Assembly (NCBI GenBank): GCA_963715255.1
Contig: CAVQRN010000006.1
Location: forward strand, 62,001-126,000
Reading direction: 5' to 3'
DNA length: 64,000 nucleotides
Source of the DNA: JAHEEL01 sp963715255
Lineage (GTDB): Bacteria > Actinomycetota > Acidimicrobiia > Spongiisociales > UBA5794
Each line of letters begins with the position of its first letter. Positions within the stretch are counted from its first letter, which is position 1. Positions 6,591 to 16,381 of the stretch are shown here, piece by piece. The notes below the pieces were generated by a model. That model saw only the letters and a list, made by a program, of their open reading frames with translations, ran no database searches and was not told where the DNA came from. The position numbers were made by a program, and so were the translations under genes.

Positions 6591-9050
6591 TCAAGGCTGG
6601 GTCCACCGACCGACCGCTTCGGTAGTGAGGTCCAGGTAGCCGTGCGGTTCGAGCGGCGCGTAGTCGCGGTAGGGGGACCCGTCCGGACGGCTGATACCAG
6701 GCTCTGCAGGTTCGATCTGTGTTCCCGAGCCCCATGCGTTGAAGGACAGGATCGTCACAAGATTCGGTGTGCGTGGTGCCGTCGTCGCCGCCGACCATTG
6801 GTCGAGATAGCGGCCGCCCTCATCCCTCGGAATTGCCGGCTCCGGTTCCCCGCTCCAGTCCGAGGACCAGCCGGGGCTGACGAGCGGAACGAACCACGCC
6901 CCTTCCGGAATGTCCGCTGCCCACGAGTAGTCGACCCCGTCGGCATGCTCGGAAGGGCCGTTGACGAGTCCGTCAAAATGGGCGTCGGCAACCCACATCG
7001 GATCCCGGCTCACGGCCAACACCGTAGCGCCACCGTCGGTCTGGTGAATGGCGTCGAGCGTTTCTCTCCAGACGTCGATCTCGGCCGCGCCGGTCGCCTC
7101 GAGCACCTCCAGTCCCACCACCATGACGAGCATCCCGGAACCATCCGTCCACGGACTCGGATCGGTTGGGCGAAGGAGCGCCGGGTGTTCGCCGTACGAT
7201 TCGCGGAGGAACTGGACCTGGCCCCGGAGCACATCCGGTGGACTCCCTTCGGGCATCTCGAGGACGAAGGCGACGGATCGGTCCTGGCGAGCAGCTTCTT
7301 CGAGCACCATGAGCATCACCGGTTGATCGAGCGAGTCGGGGCCTCGCCACAAGACGGCTGCGACGCCAACCGACGAGGTGGACATCATCTCGAAGTGCGC
7401 TTGCACGACCGGGGGTTCGATCGAGCTGTACGGGCCGAGGCTCGGGAAGAAGTCCGATGCGATGTCGTCCGGTGGATTCCGTCCCTCCGCTACCCAGTCT
7501 CCCCATGTCTCGCCCTGGTCTGGAGTGCGATAGCCCACGTGGTACACGGCAGCAACGCGACCGGTCGACGCAACGATCGCCGTGGTCGCGGGTTCTTCGA
7601 CGACAGTCGTGCCGGGTTGCGCGACCACCGGCGAGTCATCGGCGCCACGAGTCCAGAGGAATCCTGCAACGATCGCGATCGCCGCGATCGCAAGGATTGC
7701 CCCGATAGCAAGGGACCGGCGCGAGCGTGGCTTGCCTGGTTCACGGTCCGGCGTCGAAGTTGCCTCGGGACCGAGACCGATCGGAGCTCGATCGTGAGCA
7801 GAGTCGGTCGCAGCCGCTGCAGGTTCCTCCGATGGCGGAAGTGCCGACCCGTCCGATGCGGCCGATTCCTCGGGTGACGGTGACGCAGGCTTCTCGATGG
7901 GGTGCGACTCATCGATGGCCCCCGAAGCCCCGGTCCAGAGTCCTGCCGCCGCCACTGGATGAACCCCGGCCGACGCTCTGGCCGACTTGTCGGTCTCTGG
8001 GTCGAAGAGCGCTGCGCCCAGCGCGACCGCATGCTTGGGGTGAGCGTCAACGGCCACGGGACGACCCGTTGTGTCGCCAACCATCTCAGCAACGAGCGGC
8101 ATCCGTGATGCACCGCCGACCAGCAGCACGCGAGAGAGGTCATCGAACGAGACCCCGACCGAACGGACCGTTCGATCGAGCGCACTCATCGTCTCGCGCA
8201 AGCGAGGACGGATCATGTCCTCCAACTCGCCCCTCGTCAGACGAACCTCGGTGTGGAGGTTCGGAAGCATCACCGGGATCGTCACGTCGGAGTCCGCCGA
8301 TAGAGCTTCCTTCGCCTCGCGACACGAAACTCGTAGCGCTCCGATGGCCGCCAGCGTTGTGGCGTCATCGGGATCGGAGCGTCCAACAATCCCGCCGAGT
8401 GTGCGGTCGACGTGACCGAACACGACCTCGTCCAGATCGACTCCTCCGAATCGCTCCATCCCCTCTGGAGCGCCGACGACTGCGAACCCGTCCGCGGTCC
8501 TCGTGACAACAGCCAGGTCGAGCGTTCCTCCCCCAAAGTCGTACACGGCGATCATCTCACCCGTGGCCACGTGCTCGGTGTAGGCGTAGTACGCCGCCGC
8601 CGCGACCGGTTCCGGCACAAACTCGACCGCGCCAAGCCCCGCGAGTCGGGCGGCCTCAGCCAGGAACCCGAGCTTGTATGGCCCATAGACAGCGGGGTGT
8701 GCGAGGACCACAGTGCTGGGGCTGTGGCCGCGTTCGGTCGCCACTCGGTCCACGATCGACGCCATCAAGTGACCGGTCAGCGCATCGACACCGTAGGGGG
8801 TCCCGCCGAGCAAATACGGAGTTGGGTCACCGAGCCGGCGCTTGAACTCGCGGGCGGTGCGGCCGGATTCGAAGAGAGAGCGTCGCTGGGCCGCCTCGCC
8901 GGTCAGTACCGTCCCATCCTCTCGCAGCAGAACAACCGAGGGAACTGAAGCCATCGACGTGCCCAACTGGAAGATCTCGACCTTGTCCGACTCCGCCACC
9001 GCGGCGGCCGAGTACGTCGTCCCCAGGTCGATTCCCAGCTGATATGACAC
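6591..9050 (-). CDS. Membrane-tethered Hsp70 ATPase fused to a GH99-like (endo-alpha-mannosidase) domain lacking catalytic glutamates
   Basis: An 819-residue fusion. Residues 1-390 form an Hsp70/DnaK actin-like ATPase: LGIDLGTTYSAAAVAES (phosphate 1), YDFGGGTLDLAVV (phosphate 2) and LLVGGASRMPLV (adenosine). No Hsp70 substrate-binding domain follows. A Pro/Ala/Glu-rich linker leads to a basic stop (PRSRRS) and one membrane helix (about 445-465). The extracytoplasmic part (about 500-815) matches glycoside hydrolase family 99: NPPDDIASDFFPSLGPYSS, VSPGWSSDW, and SFNAWGSGTQIEPAEP. The family's catalytic motif SFNEWHEGTQIE is changed so that both Glu residues are lost (A and S), so a binding or sensor role is more likely than hydrolysis. 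Start GTG at 9050, with GGGAGG 4 nt upstream. It is divergent from the dynamin pair. Confidence 0.85.
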   Translation of the reverse strand: MSYQLGIDLGTTYSAAAVAESDKVEIFQLGTSMASVPSVVLLREDGTVLTGEAAQRRSLFESGRTAREFKRRLGDPTPYLLGGTPYGVDALTGHLMASIVDRVATERGHSPSTVVLAHPAVYGPYKLGFLAEAARLAGLGAVEFVPEPVAAAAYYAYTEHVATGEMIAVYDFGGGTLDLAVVTRTADGFAVVGAPEGMERFGGVDLDEVVFGHVDRTLGGIVGRSDPDDATTLAAIGALRVSCREAKEALSADSDVTIPVMLPNLHTEVRLTRGELEDMIRPRLRETMSALDRTVRSVGVSFDDLSRVLLVGGASRMPLVAEMVGDTTGRPVAVDAHPKHAVALGAALFDPETDKSARASAGVHPVAAAGLWTGASGAIDESHPIEKPASPSPEESAASDGSALPPSEEPAAAATDSAHDRAPIGLGPEATSTPDREPGKPRSRRSLAIGAILAIAAIAIVAGFLWTRGADDSPVVAQPGTTVVEEPATTAIVASTGRVAAVYHVGYRTPDQGETWGDWVAEGRNPPDDIASDFFPSLGPYSSIEPPVVQAHFEMMSTSSVGVAAVLWRGPDSLDQPVMLMVLEEAARQDRSVAFVLEMPEGSPPDVLRGQVQFLRESYGEHPALLRPTDPSPWTDGSGMLVMVVGLEVLEATGAAEIDVWRETLDAIHQTDGGATVLAVSRDPMWVADAHFDGLVNGPSEHADGVDYSWAADIPEGAWFVPLVSPGWSSDWSGEPEPAIPRDEGGRYLDQWSAATTAPRTPNLVTILSFNAWGSGTQIEPAEPGISRPDGSPYRDYAPLEPHGYLDLTTEAVGRWTQP

Positions 9051-9231
9051 GACACCTCCCGACCGTGCCGCGCACATGCGGACACCGGTCGATGCGTCCG
9101 ATTCGTCGTGGTCGACATTGTGCCTCGTTTCGGGCCAGCCTCCAAAGGGTCGAAAGCCCGGACCTGCGGATGCCGGGCGTAGACTGCGAAGAACATCAGC
9201 GACAAGGCCGCCACGACCGGAGTTCGGTGAG
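9051..9231. promoter_or_regulatory. Divergent intergenic region between the Hsp70-GH99 and dynamin operons
   Basis: A 181-bp spacer separates two oppositely directed operons and must hold both promoters. For the dynamin side a TAGACT at 9180-9185 is a possible -10 box, giving a leader of about 40 nt. No strong inverted repeat was seen. Shared control of both operons is an inference from the arrangement. Confidence 0.4.
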
Positions 9232-11079
9232 ATGGATGCGTCGGTTCCCGTGACCGCTGCGGAGGAGTCCCCGGTCGTGGTTGCACGCCGGTTCGTCAAC
9301 GCCGGGATGGACAGCTGCGTGGCCCTTCAGCGCGATGACCTGGCGAGGCGTCTTCGCCACGCTCGTGCCCGCCTCGACGAACCATCGACCGTCCTCTATG
9401 TGGCGGGCGAGTACAAACAGGGCAAGAGCATGCTGGTGAACGCCCTCGTCGGTAGCGCCGTTTGTCCCGTCGACGACGATCTCTCAACATCCACCATCAC
9501 GTGGCTCCACCATCACGACCCCGCAATCGCCAGGATCCGTCGGCATAGTGCCGGCATCGCGGTCGTCGAGGAGATACCGCTGGAGGAAATCTGGAGATAC
9601 GCTTCGGAGCGAGGGAACCCGGCCAATTGTCTCCAGGTGGACGTCGTGCATGTCGGATTGCCGAGTCGGGTTCTCGCCGCTGGACTCGCCCTCGTCGACT
9701 CGCCGGGAGCCGGCGCTCTCCATGGAGGAACCGCCGAAGCGACGCTCTCATTTCTCCCGTACGCGGATGCCCTCATCTTCGTCACCGACGCATCGGCTGA
9801 ACTCTCCGCCCCTGAAATCCGCTTCCTGCGAGAGGCAATCGAAGTATGCCCGGCCGTTCTGATCGCCCTCACCAAGATCGACCTCTACCCGGAGTGGGAG
9901 CACATTGCCGAACTCGACCGCACACATCTCCTCGAGTTCGGACTACCCGGCGTCATCCTCCCCCTGTCTTCGGTTCTCCGATTCGAGGCACTCCAGCGGT
10001 CCGATCCCCAGATGAACGAGGAGAGCGGATTCCCGGTGTTTCTCGCCGCGCTGCGGAAGGGCGTCCTGAGCGATTCCCGAATGAGAACTGCGTCGAGAGC
10101 GCTGGATGAAACCTCCCGAGCGCTCTCACTCCTGCTCACATCGCTCCGGACCGAACACCAGGCGCTCACCGACCCCCTTTCGGCAGAGGAACTCGTCAAG
10201 GAGCTCAGCAACGCCGAGCACCGTCTCGCCGCCCTGCGTCGGTCCGGCGCCCGATGGTCGACAGTCCTCGGCGACGGCATCGCCGACCTCAACCAGGAGA
10301 TCGATCGTCACTTGAAGTCGTCGTTCAGAGATCTGCTCAAGCAGTTCGACGACCGCCTTGGTGAGGGCGACCCGACCGCTCAATGGGAGCCGGTCACCGA
10401 AGAGCTCCGGGCGTCTGTGACGGCGCTGGCACGGGACGTTTTCGATCAGGTCCAGTCCGGTGCCGACGAACTCGTCGGCCGGGTGACCGACTTGCTGCGC
10501 TCGGCCGGTCTGCGAACACCCACGATCGTGACACCCAACGGTGTCGATCTCGGCGACCTCTGGGACTCGTCCGACCGCTCGCTGGCGTCTGAGAAGAGGG
10601 GGCCCATCGGAGCTGGACTCGGTGCGCTCAGGGGTACGTCAAGCGGGGTCATATTGCTCGGTGTCATGGCCAACCTCGCCGGCATCGCGATTGCGACCCC
10701 GGTCGCCATCAGCGTCGGGGTTCTCTTCGGAGCCAAACACGTGATCGATGAGAGGAAGCGCCTGATCGAGCAACGTCGACGGCAGACCCGGACCATTCTT
10801 CGAGAGTACGCGAATCAGGCGCAGGCGGAGCTGGGCCTCGAATCCCGCAGAGCCGTTCAGGAGGTTCACCGACTCTTGCGCGACTCGTTCTCGGATGAGA
10901 TCACGGAGCTGAATGGTGCTCTATCGAACTCCATCCGCACGATCGAGGGGACCCTGGCAAAGACCGACCACGAGAGAAACCAGCGCCTCCCACTTCTGTC
11001 ACAGCAGATCGAGCAGCTCGAGCGACTGATCGAGCAGACCGACGCCCAGGGAGACCGCATTAGAGGCCACGTTCGATGA
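9232..11079 (+). CDS. Dynamin-like GTPase (IniA-type), first of a pair
   Basis: A 615-residue bacterial dynamin-like protein. GTPase motifs: G1 GEYKQGKS at about residues 59-66, a Ser/Thr-rich G2 (DDLSTSTITW), G3 VDSPGAG near 154 and G4 LTKIDLYP near 213. A long helical stalk follows, with a hydrophobic hairpin at about 470-502 (GVILLGVMANLAGIAIATPV), the likely membrane paddle, then a C-terminal coiled coil. The ATG at 9232 has GGAG 9 nt upstream and matches where homology should begin. The stop overlaps the next GTPase start by 4 nt (ATGA), so the two are coupled and probably form a heteromeric membrane-remodelling pair, like mycobacterial IniA/IniC. Its role in envelope stress is an analogy. 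Confidence 0.82.
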   Translation: MDASVPVTAAEESPVVVARRFVNAGMDSCVALQRDDLARRLRHARARLDEPSTVLYVAGEYKQGKSMLVNALVGSAVCPVDDDLSTSTITWLHHHDPAIARIRRHSAGIAVVEEIPLEEIWRYASERGNPANCLQVDVVHVGLPSRVLAAGLALVDSPGAGALHGGTAEATLSFLPYADALIFVTDASAELSAPEIRFLREAIEVCPAVLIALTKIDLYPEWEHIAELDRTHLLEFGLPGVILPLSSVLRFEALQRSDPQMNEESGFPVFLAALRKGVLSDSRMRTASRALDETSRALSLLLTSLRTEHQALTDPLSAEELVKELSNAEHRLAALRRSGARWSTVLGDGIADLNQEIDRHLKSSFRDLLKQFDDRLGEGDPTAQWEPVTEELRASVTALARDVFDQVQSGADELVGRVTDLLRSAGLRTPTIVTPNGVDLGDLWDSSDRSLASEKRGPIGAGLGALRGTSSGVILLGVMANLAGIAIATPVAISVGVLFGAKHVIDERKRLIEQRRRQTRTILREYANQAQAELGLESRRAVQEVHRLLRDSFSDEITELNGALSNSIRTIEGTLAKTDHERNQRLPLLSQQIEQLERLIEQTDAQGDRIRGHVR

Positions 11080-12560
11080 GGGACGCTCTTTTCGATCGCC
11101 TGAACCGGCTCTGCGACACGGCCCTTCGCCTTGCGCCCGATCACGCAGTGAGCGCTGCCGTGACCGATCTCCGCACACGGCTCCACGAACCCCTCAGGAT
11201 CGCCATCGCCGGTCGGGTCAAGGCCGGCAAGTCCACACTCCTCAATGCCCTCGTCGGCGAACGTCTCGCGCCCACCGACGCGGGCGAGTGCACCCGGATC
11301 GTGACCTGGTATCGAAATGCCGTCGGCTATGAAGCGACCGCACACCTTCGAGATGGATCCGAGCGATCCCTGCGCTTCCATCGCGGCGAACGGGCACTCG
11401 ACATCTCGCTGGACGACATTGCGCCTTCCGAGGTAGATCGTCTCGAAGTGGGCTGGCCATCCTCACGTCTGGAGGAGATGATCCTTGTCGATACGCCCGG
11501 ACTCGAAGGCCTGGATGATCGCAGTTCCGCTCGAACGCTCCGATTCCTCGGAGTCGATGACGAAGGCGCTGGCGACGTGGACGCGGTGATCTACCTGATG
11601 CGTCACATGCACCGCCGAGATGCCGATTTCCTCGAAGCCTTCACGGACCGGTCCCTCTCTCACCCGTCACCGGTGAACGCCGTCGCGGTGCTGTCACGAG
11701 CGGACGAGATCGGGGCCGGACGACTCGACGCCCTCAGGTCGGCTCGATCGATCGCTCAGCGCTATGCGACCGATCGGCGGGTTCAGGCCCTCTGCTCTGC
11801 GGTCATCCCGGTGGCTGGACTCATCGCAGAAACCGGCACAACGCTGCGCGAGGAGGAGATGGCTGCTCTGCTTGCGCTCGTCGCCATACCTGCCTCCGAA
11901 TTGGACTCGATGCTGCTCTCCGTGGATCGCTTCAGCGATCCCGCCAGGAGCCCGCTCCTTCCGCAGACGCGACGGGACCTGCTCACCCGCCTCGGGATCT
12001 TCGGTATCCGCTTCAGTGTGGCGGAGATCCGAGCGCGCAGAGCCGAGACCGCCGCCGATCTCTCACGATCCTTGATCGCCGCGTCCGGTGTGGAGCAACT
12101 CGGCGAGCTCCTGACCGTGCACTTCGCCAGGAGAGCCCGAGCACTCAAGGCTCGTTCGGTACTCGCCGGCCTCAAGGACGTCGCTCGCCGCCTCGCCCGT
12201 GACGACCAGGAGGCTGGTGGAGCTCTCCTCGCCGCAGTCGAGGAATTCGAGTCCACCACCCACGAACTCGCCGAGCTCCGCTTGTGGCACCTGGCGATCT
12301 CGGGAGCAGTCGAGCTCGATGACGGAGATCTGCAAGAGATCAATCGGGTCACCGCCGAAGGTAGCCTGACTGACCGACTGGACATCAGAGCCGACGCCTC
12401 GGTGTCGACCGCAAGAGACACGGCACGAGATCGAATCGAGCACTGGCGTGCGCGTTCCGCCCACCCGCTGACCACGCCAGAACTCAAAGAAGTGTGTGAG
12501 ATCGTGGCAAGATCGTATGAAGGCTTGTACGTGCGAGCTGTAGCATCGGCAGGTCAGTGA
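11076..12560 (+). CDS. Dynamin-like GTPase (IniC-type), second of a pair
   Basis: A 494-residue GTPase overlapping the previous gene by 4 nt. Motifs: G1 IAGRVKAGKST (about 44-54), G2 Thr in ECTRIVTW, G3 LVDTPGLEG near 138 and G4 LSRADEIG near 207. The rest is mostly helical, with no clear hydrophobic hairpin, unlike its partner. In mycobacterial IniA/IniC and other paired bacterial dynamins one partner carries the membrane anchor and the other is soluble; the same split is seen here. It ends about 50 bp before the convergent Nudix gene. Confidence 0.82.
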   Translation: MRDALFDRLNRLCDTALRLAPDHAVSAAVTDLRTRLHEPLRIAIAGRVKAGKSTLLNALVGERLAPTDAGECTRIVTWYRNAVGYEATAHLRDGSERSLRFHRGERALDISLDDIAPSEVDRLEVGWPSSRLEEMILVDTPGLEGLDDRSSARTLRFLGVDDEGAGDVDAVIYLMRHMHRRDADFLEAFTDRSLSHPSPVNAVAVLSRADEIGAGRLDALRSARSIAQRYATDRRVQALCSAVIPVAGLIAETGTTLREEEMAALLALVAIPASELDSMLLSVDRFSDPARSPLLPQTRRDLLTRLGIFGIRFSVAEIRARRAETAADLSRSLIAASGVEQLGELLTVHFARRARALKARSVLAGLKDVARRLARDDQEAGGALLAAVEEFESTTHELAELRLWHLAISGAVELDDGDLQEINRVTAEGSLTDRLDIRADASVSTARDTARDRIEHWRARSAHPLTTPELKEVCEIVARSYEGLYVRAVASAGQ

Positions 12561-12612
12561 TTCCAGGCGTCGCCTCGGCTCCGCCACGGGGCTCCGGATC
12601 GAGTCAGACCGT

Positions 12613-13125
12613 TCAGCGCAGCCCCGCGACGAACGCTTTGTCGGTATCGAACGCCAGCGGCGGCAGGTCATCGAGGTCGAACCAACCGACGGCGTCGGCA
12701 TCATCACCGGCTTCGAGCGTCCCCCCGGTCACCACGCCGGCGAACCAGATTCCCACCGTCAACTTGGCAGGGTCGTGGAAGTTCGAGGCCACGAACATCA
12801 CATCGCCGACTTCTGCAATGAGGCCGGTCTCCTCGAGAAGCTCCCTCGCCGCCGCGGCGCGAATCTCCTCGCCGTAGTCGACAAACCCGGCAGGGATGGA
12901 CCACAGCCCTGGGCGGCTCGCCCCCCGTCCGCGCCTGACCATCAGGAGTTCACCATCGTCGTTGAACACCACCACGGCTGCACCCACGCCCGGGTTCCGC
13001 CAATGGACGAAACCGCACGACGGACACCGCCGCCTCAGCTGGTCATGGATCTCGATCGTCTCGAATTCTGCAGTGCAGTGGGGGCAGTAGGTGTACTCCC
13101 CCGGCCACTCATGTGTATGGGTCAC
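12613..13125 (-). CDS. Nudix hydrolase with N-terminal zinc ribbon
   Basis: A 170-residue protein. An N-terminal ribbon with CPHC and CPSC pairs (like the NudC/NADH pyrophosphatase ribbon) precedes the Nudix fold. The Nudix box GX5EX7REUXEEXGU is complete: GFVDYGEEIRAAAARELLEE followed by TGL. Nudix enzymes cleave nucleoside diphosphates linked to another moiety; the zinc ribbon suggests dinucleotide or sugar-nucleotide substrates but does not decide. A GTG at 13125 was chosen because the protein then starts THTHEWPGEYTYCPHC close to the ribbon; a GTG 57 nt further upstream is also possible. A truncated copy of its 3' end is at 3471-3572. Confidence 0.82.
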   Translation of the reverse strand: MTHTHEWPGEYTYCPHCTAEFETIEIHDQLRRRCPSCGFVHWRNPGVGAAVVVFNDDGELLMVRRGRGASRPGLWSIPAGFVDYGEEIRAAAARELLEETGLIAEVGDVMFVASNFHDPAKLTVGIWFAGVVTGGTLEAGDDADAVGWFDLDDLPPLAFDTDKAFVAGLR

Positions 13126-13240
13126 GCCGACCAGTCTGCCACAGGGTGAAACGTGACGCCGAAGGGCCCACCCACGGGCCACAGAGCCGGGCCGTCGTCT
13201 GTCCCTCCGGCTCGTTGCGGTGTGGTCCCAGGCACAAACG

Positions 13241-13281
13241 ACACCGCCGGACGTCTGCCACTGGCATCGGTCCGGCGGTGT
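13241..13281 (-). terminator. Hairpin terminator after the DUF805 gene
   Basis: ACACCGCCGGAC (13241-13252) pairs perfectly with GTCCGGCGGTGT (13270-13281) across a 17-nt loop. Read on the minus strand it is followed by TCGTTTGTG, a weak U-rich tail. It sits between the DUF805 gene and the Nudix gene, so the two are probably separate transcripts. Confidence 0.65.
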
Positions 13282-13306
13282 TGTTGTGTTGTAGCGGTTC
13301 TCGGTT

Positions 13307-13663
13307 CTAAGCGCTGGCGAGCGGGTCGGGTCCGTACTCGTTCGATCCGGGCGTTCCCGGCAGGAAGCCGGTCTCGATCAGGGCCCACAGACCACCGATG
13401 AAGGGCACGAGTCCGATGAAGATCCACCATCCGGACTTGCCCCGATCGTGCCACCGCTTGATCGAAATGGCCAACGCCGGCCAGATGATGAGCAGGTAGA
13501 CGAGCGAAGCGACCACCCAGAGGAACGCAGAGTTGACCACCACTGCAATCAAGAAGAAGAGCAACGGCACGATTGATATGACGACCACTCCAAGCCAGAA
13601 CTTGCCGCGGTTCACGCGTCCGTCGAAGCTGAACAGAAGATCCTTCCAGTCGATGTTTTCCAT
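13307..13663 (-). CDS. DUF805 family membrane protein
   Basis: A 118-residue integral membrane protein with about three to four hydrophobic segments. It matches the DUF805 pattern: an N-terminal DLLFSFDGRVNRGKFWLGV (the F-x-GR-x-xR-x-x[FY] motif), a central WPALAISIKRWHDRGKSGWW with the conserved RxHDxxxSGWW block, and a C-terminal GxxGxNxYGPDP tail (PGTPGSNEYGPDP). The family's biochemical role is unknown. Start ATG at 13663 is preceded by AAGAGGGAG about 5 nt upstream. A strong hairpin follows the stop. Confidence 0.85.
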   Translation of the reverse strand: MENIDWKDLLFSFDGRVNRGKFWLGVVVISIVPLLFFLIAVVVNSAFLWVVASLVYLLIIWPALAISIKRWHDRGKSGWWIFIGLVPFIGGLWALIETGFLPGTPGSNEYGPDPLASA

Positions 13664-13839
13664 CGATACTCCCTCTTGTTGGCTTGCGAGAGGTTAGAGC
13701 ATTCGGTGGCCCGATTCGTTACATGCCGGACGCCGCCAGGAGTTGGCGGAAGACCCCGCGACGTCCGTCCCATCCCCTCGGCCGCAGGATGGGGGAACGG
13801 GAGGTGGCAAGTACTTCGCGGCCCTATCCAGTGAGCGCC

Positions 13840-15481
13840 TTAGCCCTGTGCACTCGGTACACCCGGCATAGCCGGACCGAAGTACTCGACCAGCCGTTGG
13901 TCGGCTTGCTCGCCGAACAGGATCTCTGCGGCTTCGTGCAGACCCGGCGATACTCGCACGTCGTCTTCCCGGATCACTTGGGTGATCTTCGACCGACGGC
14001 GGAGGAAGTCCTCGAGTTTCGTCACCATCTCCGTTTCGGCTGCCAAGTGCAGTTCTACCCGGAGGTAGTCGGCGCTCTTGATGATGTCGTCCCCCATCGA
14101 CGGATCCTGTCGGATCTCGTCGAGCATCTCGAACGCTCTCCGTCCGTATCGGCGCCAGAGACGATCCGAAAGCGGTTCCACCTCCGGCTTGTGGCGCAGA
14201 TCGTCAAGGCGCATCAGCCTGGCCTGGCGGTAGAACTCTTCGCGAGTCGCCTTCGCCGGTTCCCCGTACCAATTGTGCGTGTCCTTCTCCAGCGGGATGC
14301 CGAGTCGTTCGACTTCGTCGGCGACTTCCTCCCCGACGTTGAGACAATCGGTCAGCTTGCCGCCGAAGATCGAGATCACGCTTGCGACGTTGTCGGTTTC
14401 GATCTCGTGCTTGCGAGACAGCTTCGTCCAGTCAACGTCCTTCTGATCGCCCCCTCCTGCTGCGACAACGAGCGGACGGACTCCGCTGCGGTCGGCGATG
14501 ATGTCTGCCGCCGTCAACGGCTCCGGCAGATCGAGGCGACGGTTGATCTGGTCGAGCAGGAAGTCCCGATCCTCGTCCGTGACCTCGGTGAACGGGGTGT
14601 CGACCCGGGTGTCGGTGGTCCCGATCACCGACCTCCGGCCCATGGGGATGACGTAGAAGAGTCGACCCGTGTCGTCGTAGAACGCCAGCACACGCTGGTT
14701 GGGAGTGATCTGGGGGACCACGAGGTGGATGCCCTTCGAGTAGACGATCCGATGGGCGGTTCGGACACCGAGTTCGCTGCTCAGGTCGTCGATGAATGGG
14801 CCGGCGGCGTTGACCACGACGCGAGCCGTGCACGTGAAGGGCTCGCCACCGGAGTCGACGTCTTTGAGTGTGACCTGCCACCGTCCGTCCCTGCGCTCGG
14901 CTCCCCCCACCTCGACGTAGTTCGCAGCCGTCGCTCCGACGTCGAGAGCGGACCGCACGAAGCTGAATACGAAACGCGAGTCGTTGTCCGGCAGGTAGGC
15001 GTCGTAATACTCGATCCCCCCGACAGCTCGGTCGGTGTTCACCATCGGTTCGAGTTGCTCGATCTTCTCGGGGCTGAGGTATCGCGGGCGGTGTGTCCGG
15101 AAGCTCCCTATCCCCCAGTAGCCGGTTGCACCCAGAGCCGCGAGCCACGTGGGGTGCGGCGAAGACTCGTCAAGGGTCGCGAGGAATGGAATCGGCTTGA
15201 TGTTGTCCGGGTAGGACTTGATGAGTCGGTTCCGCGAGACGCAGAGCTTGCGGACGAGCAGAATCTCGTAGCCCTCGAGATACTTGAAGCCGCCCCACAC
15301 GAGGTTCGACGACTCCTGGCTCGTGAAACTCCCAAAGTCGCCGCGATCGACGAGCGCCACGTTTGCTCCCCGCCCGGCGAGAACTGCGGCAGAGACAGCA
15401 CCGTTGATCCCCCCTCCGATGATCAGAACATCGAACGAGCCACCATTGAGTTTCGCGAGCCGTGGTGTTGCGAAGAGCCAT
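13840..15481 (-). CDS. glpD: Glycerol-3-phosphate dehydrogenase (FAD-dependent, GlpD-type)
   Basis: Oxidises sn-glycerol 3-phosphate to dihydroxyacetone phosphate at the membrane, passing electrons to quinone. The FAD dinucleotide-binding motif IIGGGINGA is encoded near 15418, followed by the family block SFTSQESSNLVWGGFKYLEG, then VVNAAGPF and SVIGTTDTRVD, and a GlpD C-terminal helical domain. In the main frame no ATG/GTG/TTG lies between the upstream stop and the FAD motif. The ATG at 15481 fits if one base is removed near 15455, giving MALRNT then RLAKLNGG. It is the last gene after ugpE, linking transport to oxidation of glycerol phosphate. An intact catalytic core contrasts with its damaged neighbours. 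Confidence 0.85.
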
Positions 15482-15529
15482 GATTGCGAGGGTACCTGTC
15501 TATTCGGAGTCGGACCGGAGTCGAAAGCC

Positions 15530-16381
15530 CTACTTCTGCTGGCCGATCGCGAAACCGCTCATGAACGGCTTCTGCATGAGCACGAAGACGATCGCCGGCG
15601 GGATCGACGCGATGATCGCCGCGAGCATGAGCGGTCCATACGTCAGGGCACCGTCGATGTTCGTGAGCGTCTGCAGCGCAACCTGAACGACCTGCTTCGA
15701 TCTCATCTCTGATGATCAGACTCGGCCACAGGAACATGTTCCACGTGTACACGAACTGGATCACGAAGAGCGCCGCGATGACGTTCCACGACAGCGGGAT
15801 CAACACCTTGGTGAGGAACTGGATCGGCGAAGCTCCGTCGATCTGAGATGCCTCGAGCAGTTCGGCAGGCAGGTTCGCGAAGTGCTGACGGAACAGGAAC
15901 GCTCCGGTGGCCGAAGCCAGGAATGGCACGGTGATCGCCGCCATCGAGTCCTGCCAACCGAGTCCCGAGACCAACCGGAACATCGCCAGGATCATGACCT
16001 CGGTCGGCATCATCAGCGTGACGAGGACGAGGAAGAACACGAGCCACTTTGCCCCGGAACTTGAAGTAGACGAACGCCAGGCCGGCCAGGAGCGACAGCA
16101 TGGTCTTGCCGGTCGTGACCAGGATCGCTCTGCACCGTTGAGTTCCACATGGCGCCGGCGAAGTCCCTTCCGAACCAGACTGCATCGAAGTTCGACCTCA
16201 GGGCGCTGCCGGGCGTCATTTGGAAGGCAAAGATCTCTGTGTTGTTCTGGGTGGCGATCAGCGCCGCATACAGCAGCGGGAACGCGATCACGAACGCCGT
16301 CACCGTCAGTCCGAGGTGGAACGGCCACTGACGACCTCTGAAGTAGGTCTTGCGCTTCACTCCCGGTGTCAGTCCAGCCAT
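15530..16381 (-). pseudogene. ugpE: UgpE-like sugar/glycerol-3-phosphate ABC permease, frameshifted
   Basis: Membrane permease of the MalG/UgpE branch, about 283 codons. The N-terminal frame reads MAGLTPGVKRKTYFRGRQW with a first membrane helix. The protein then changes frame near 16140, 16050 and 15700. Across the frames all family features are present: LLAGLAFVYFKFRGK, a long block VTLMMPTEVMILAMFRLV, the EAA loop ELLEASQIDGASPIQF (ATPase contact) and the C-terminus MQKPFMSGFAIGQQK. The conserved sequence in every frame favours sequence error or very recent inactivation. Its ATG overlaps the ugpA stop by one base (TGATG). No ATPase gene (ugpC) is nearby. Confidence 0.75.

Noticed and set aside
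13684..15483. Long plus-strand open frame opposite glpD
   Set aside because: The minus-strand protein is clearly GlpD; the plus frame has no family similarity.
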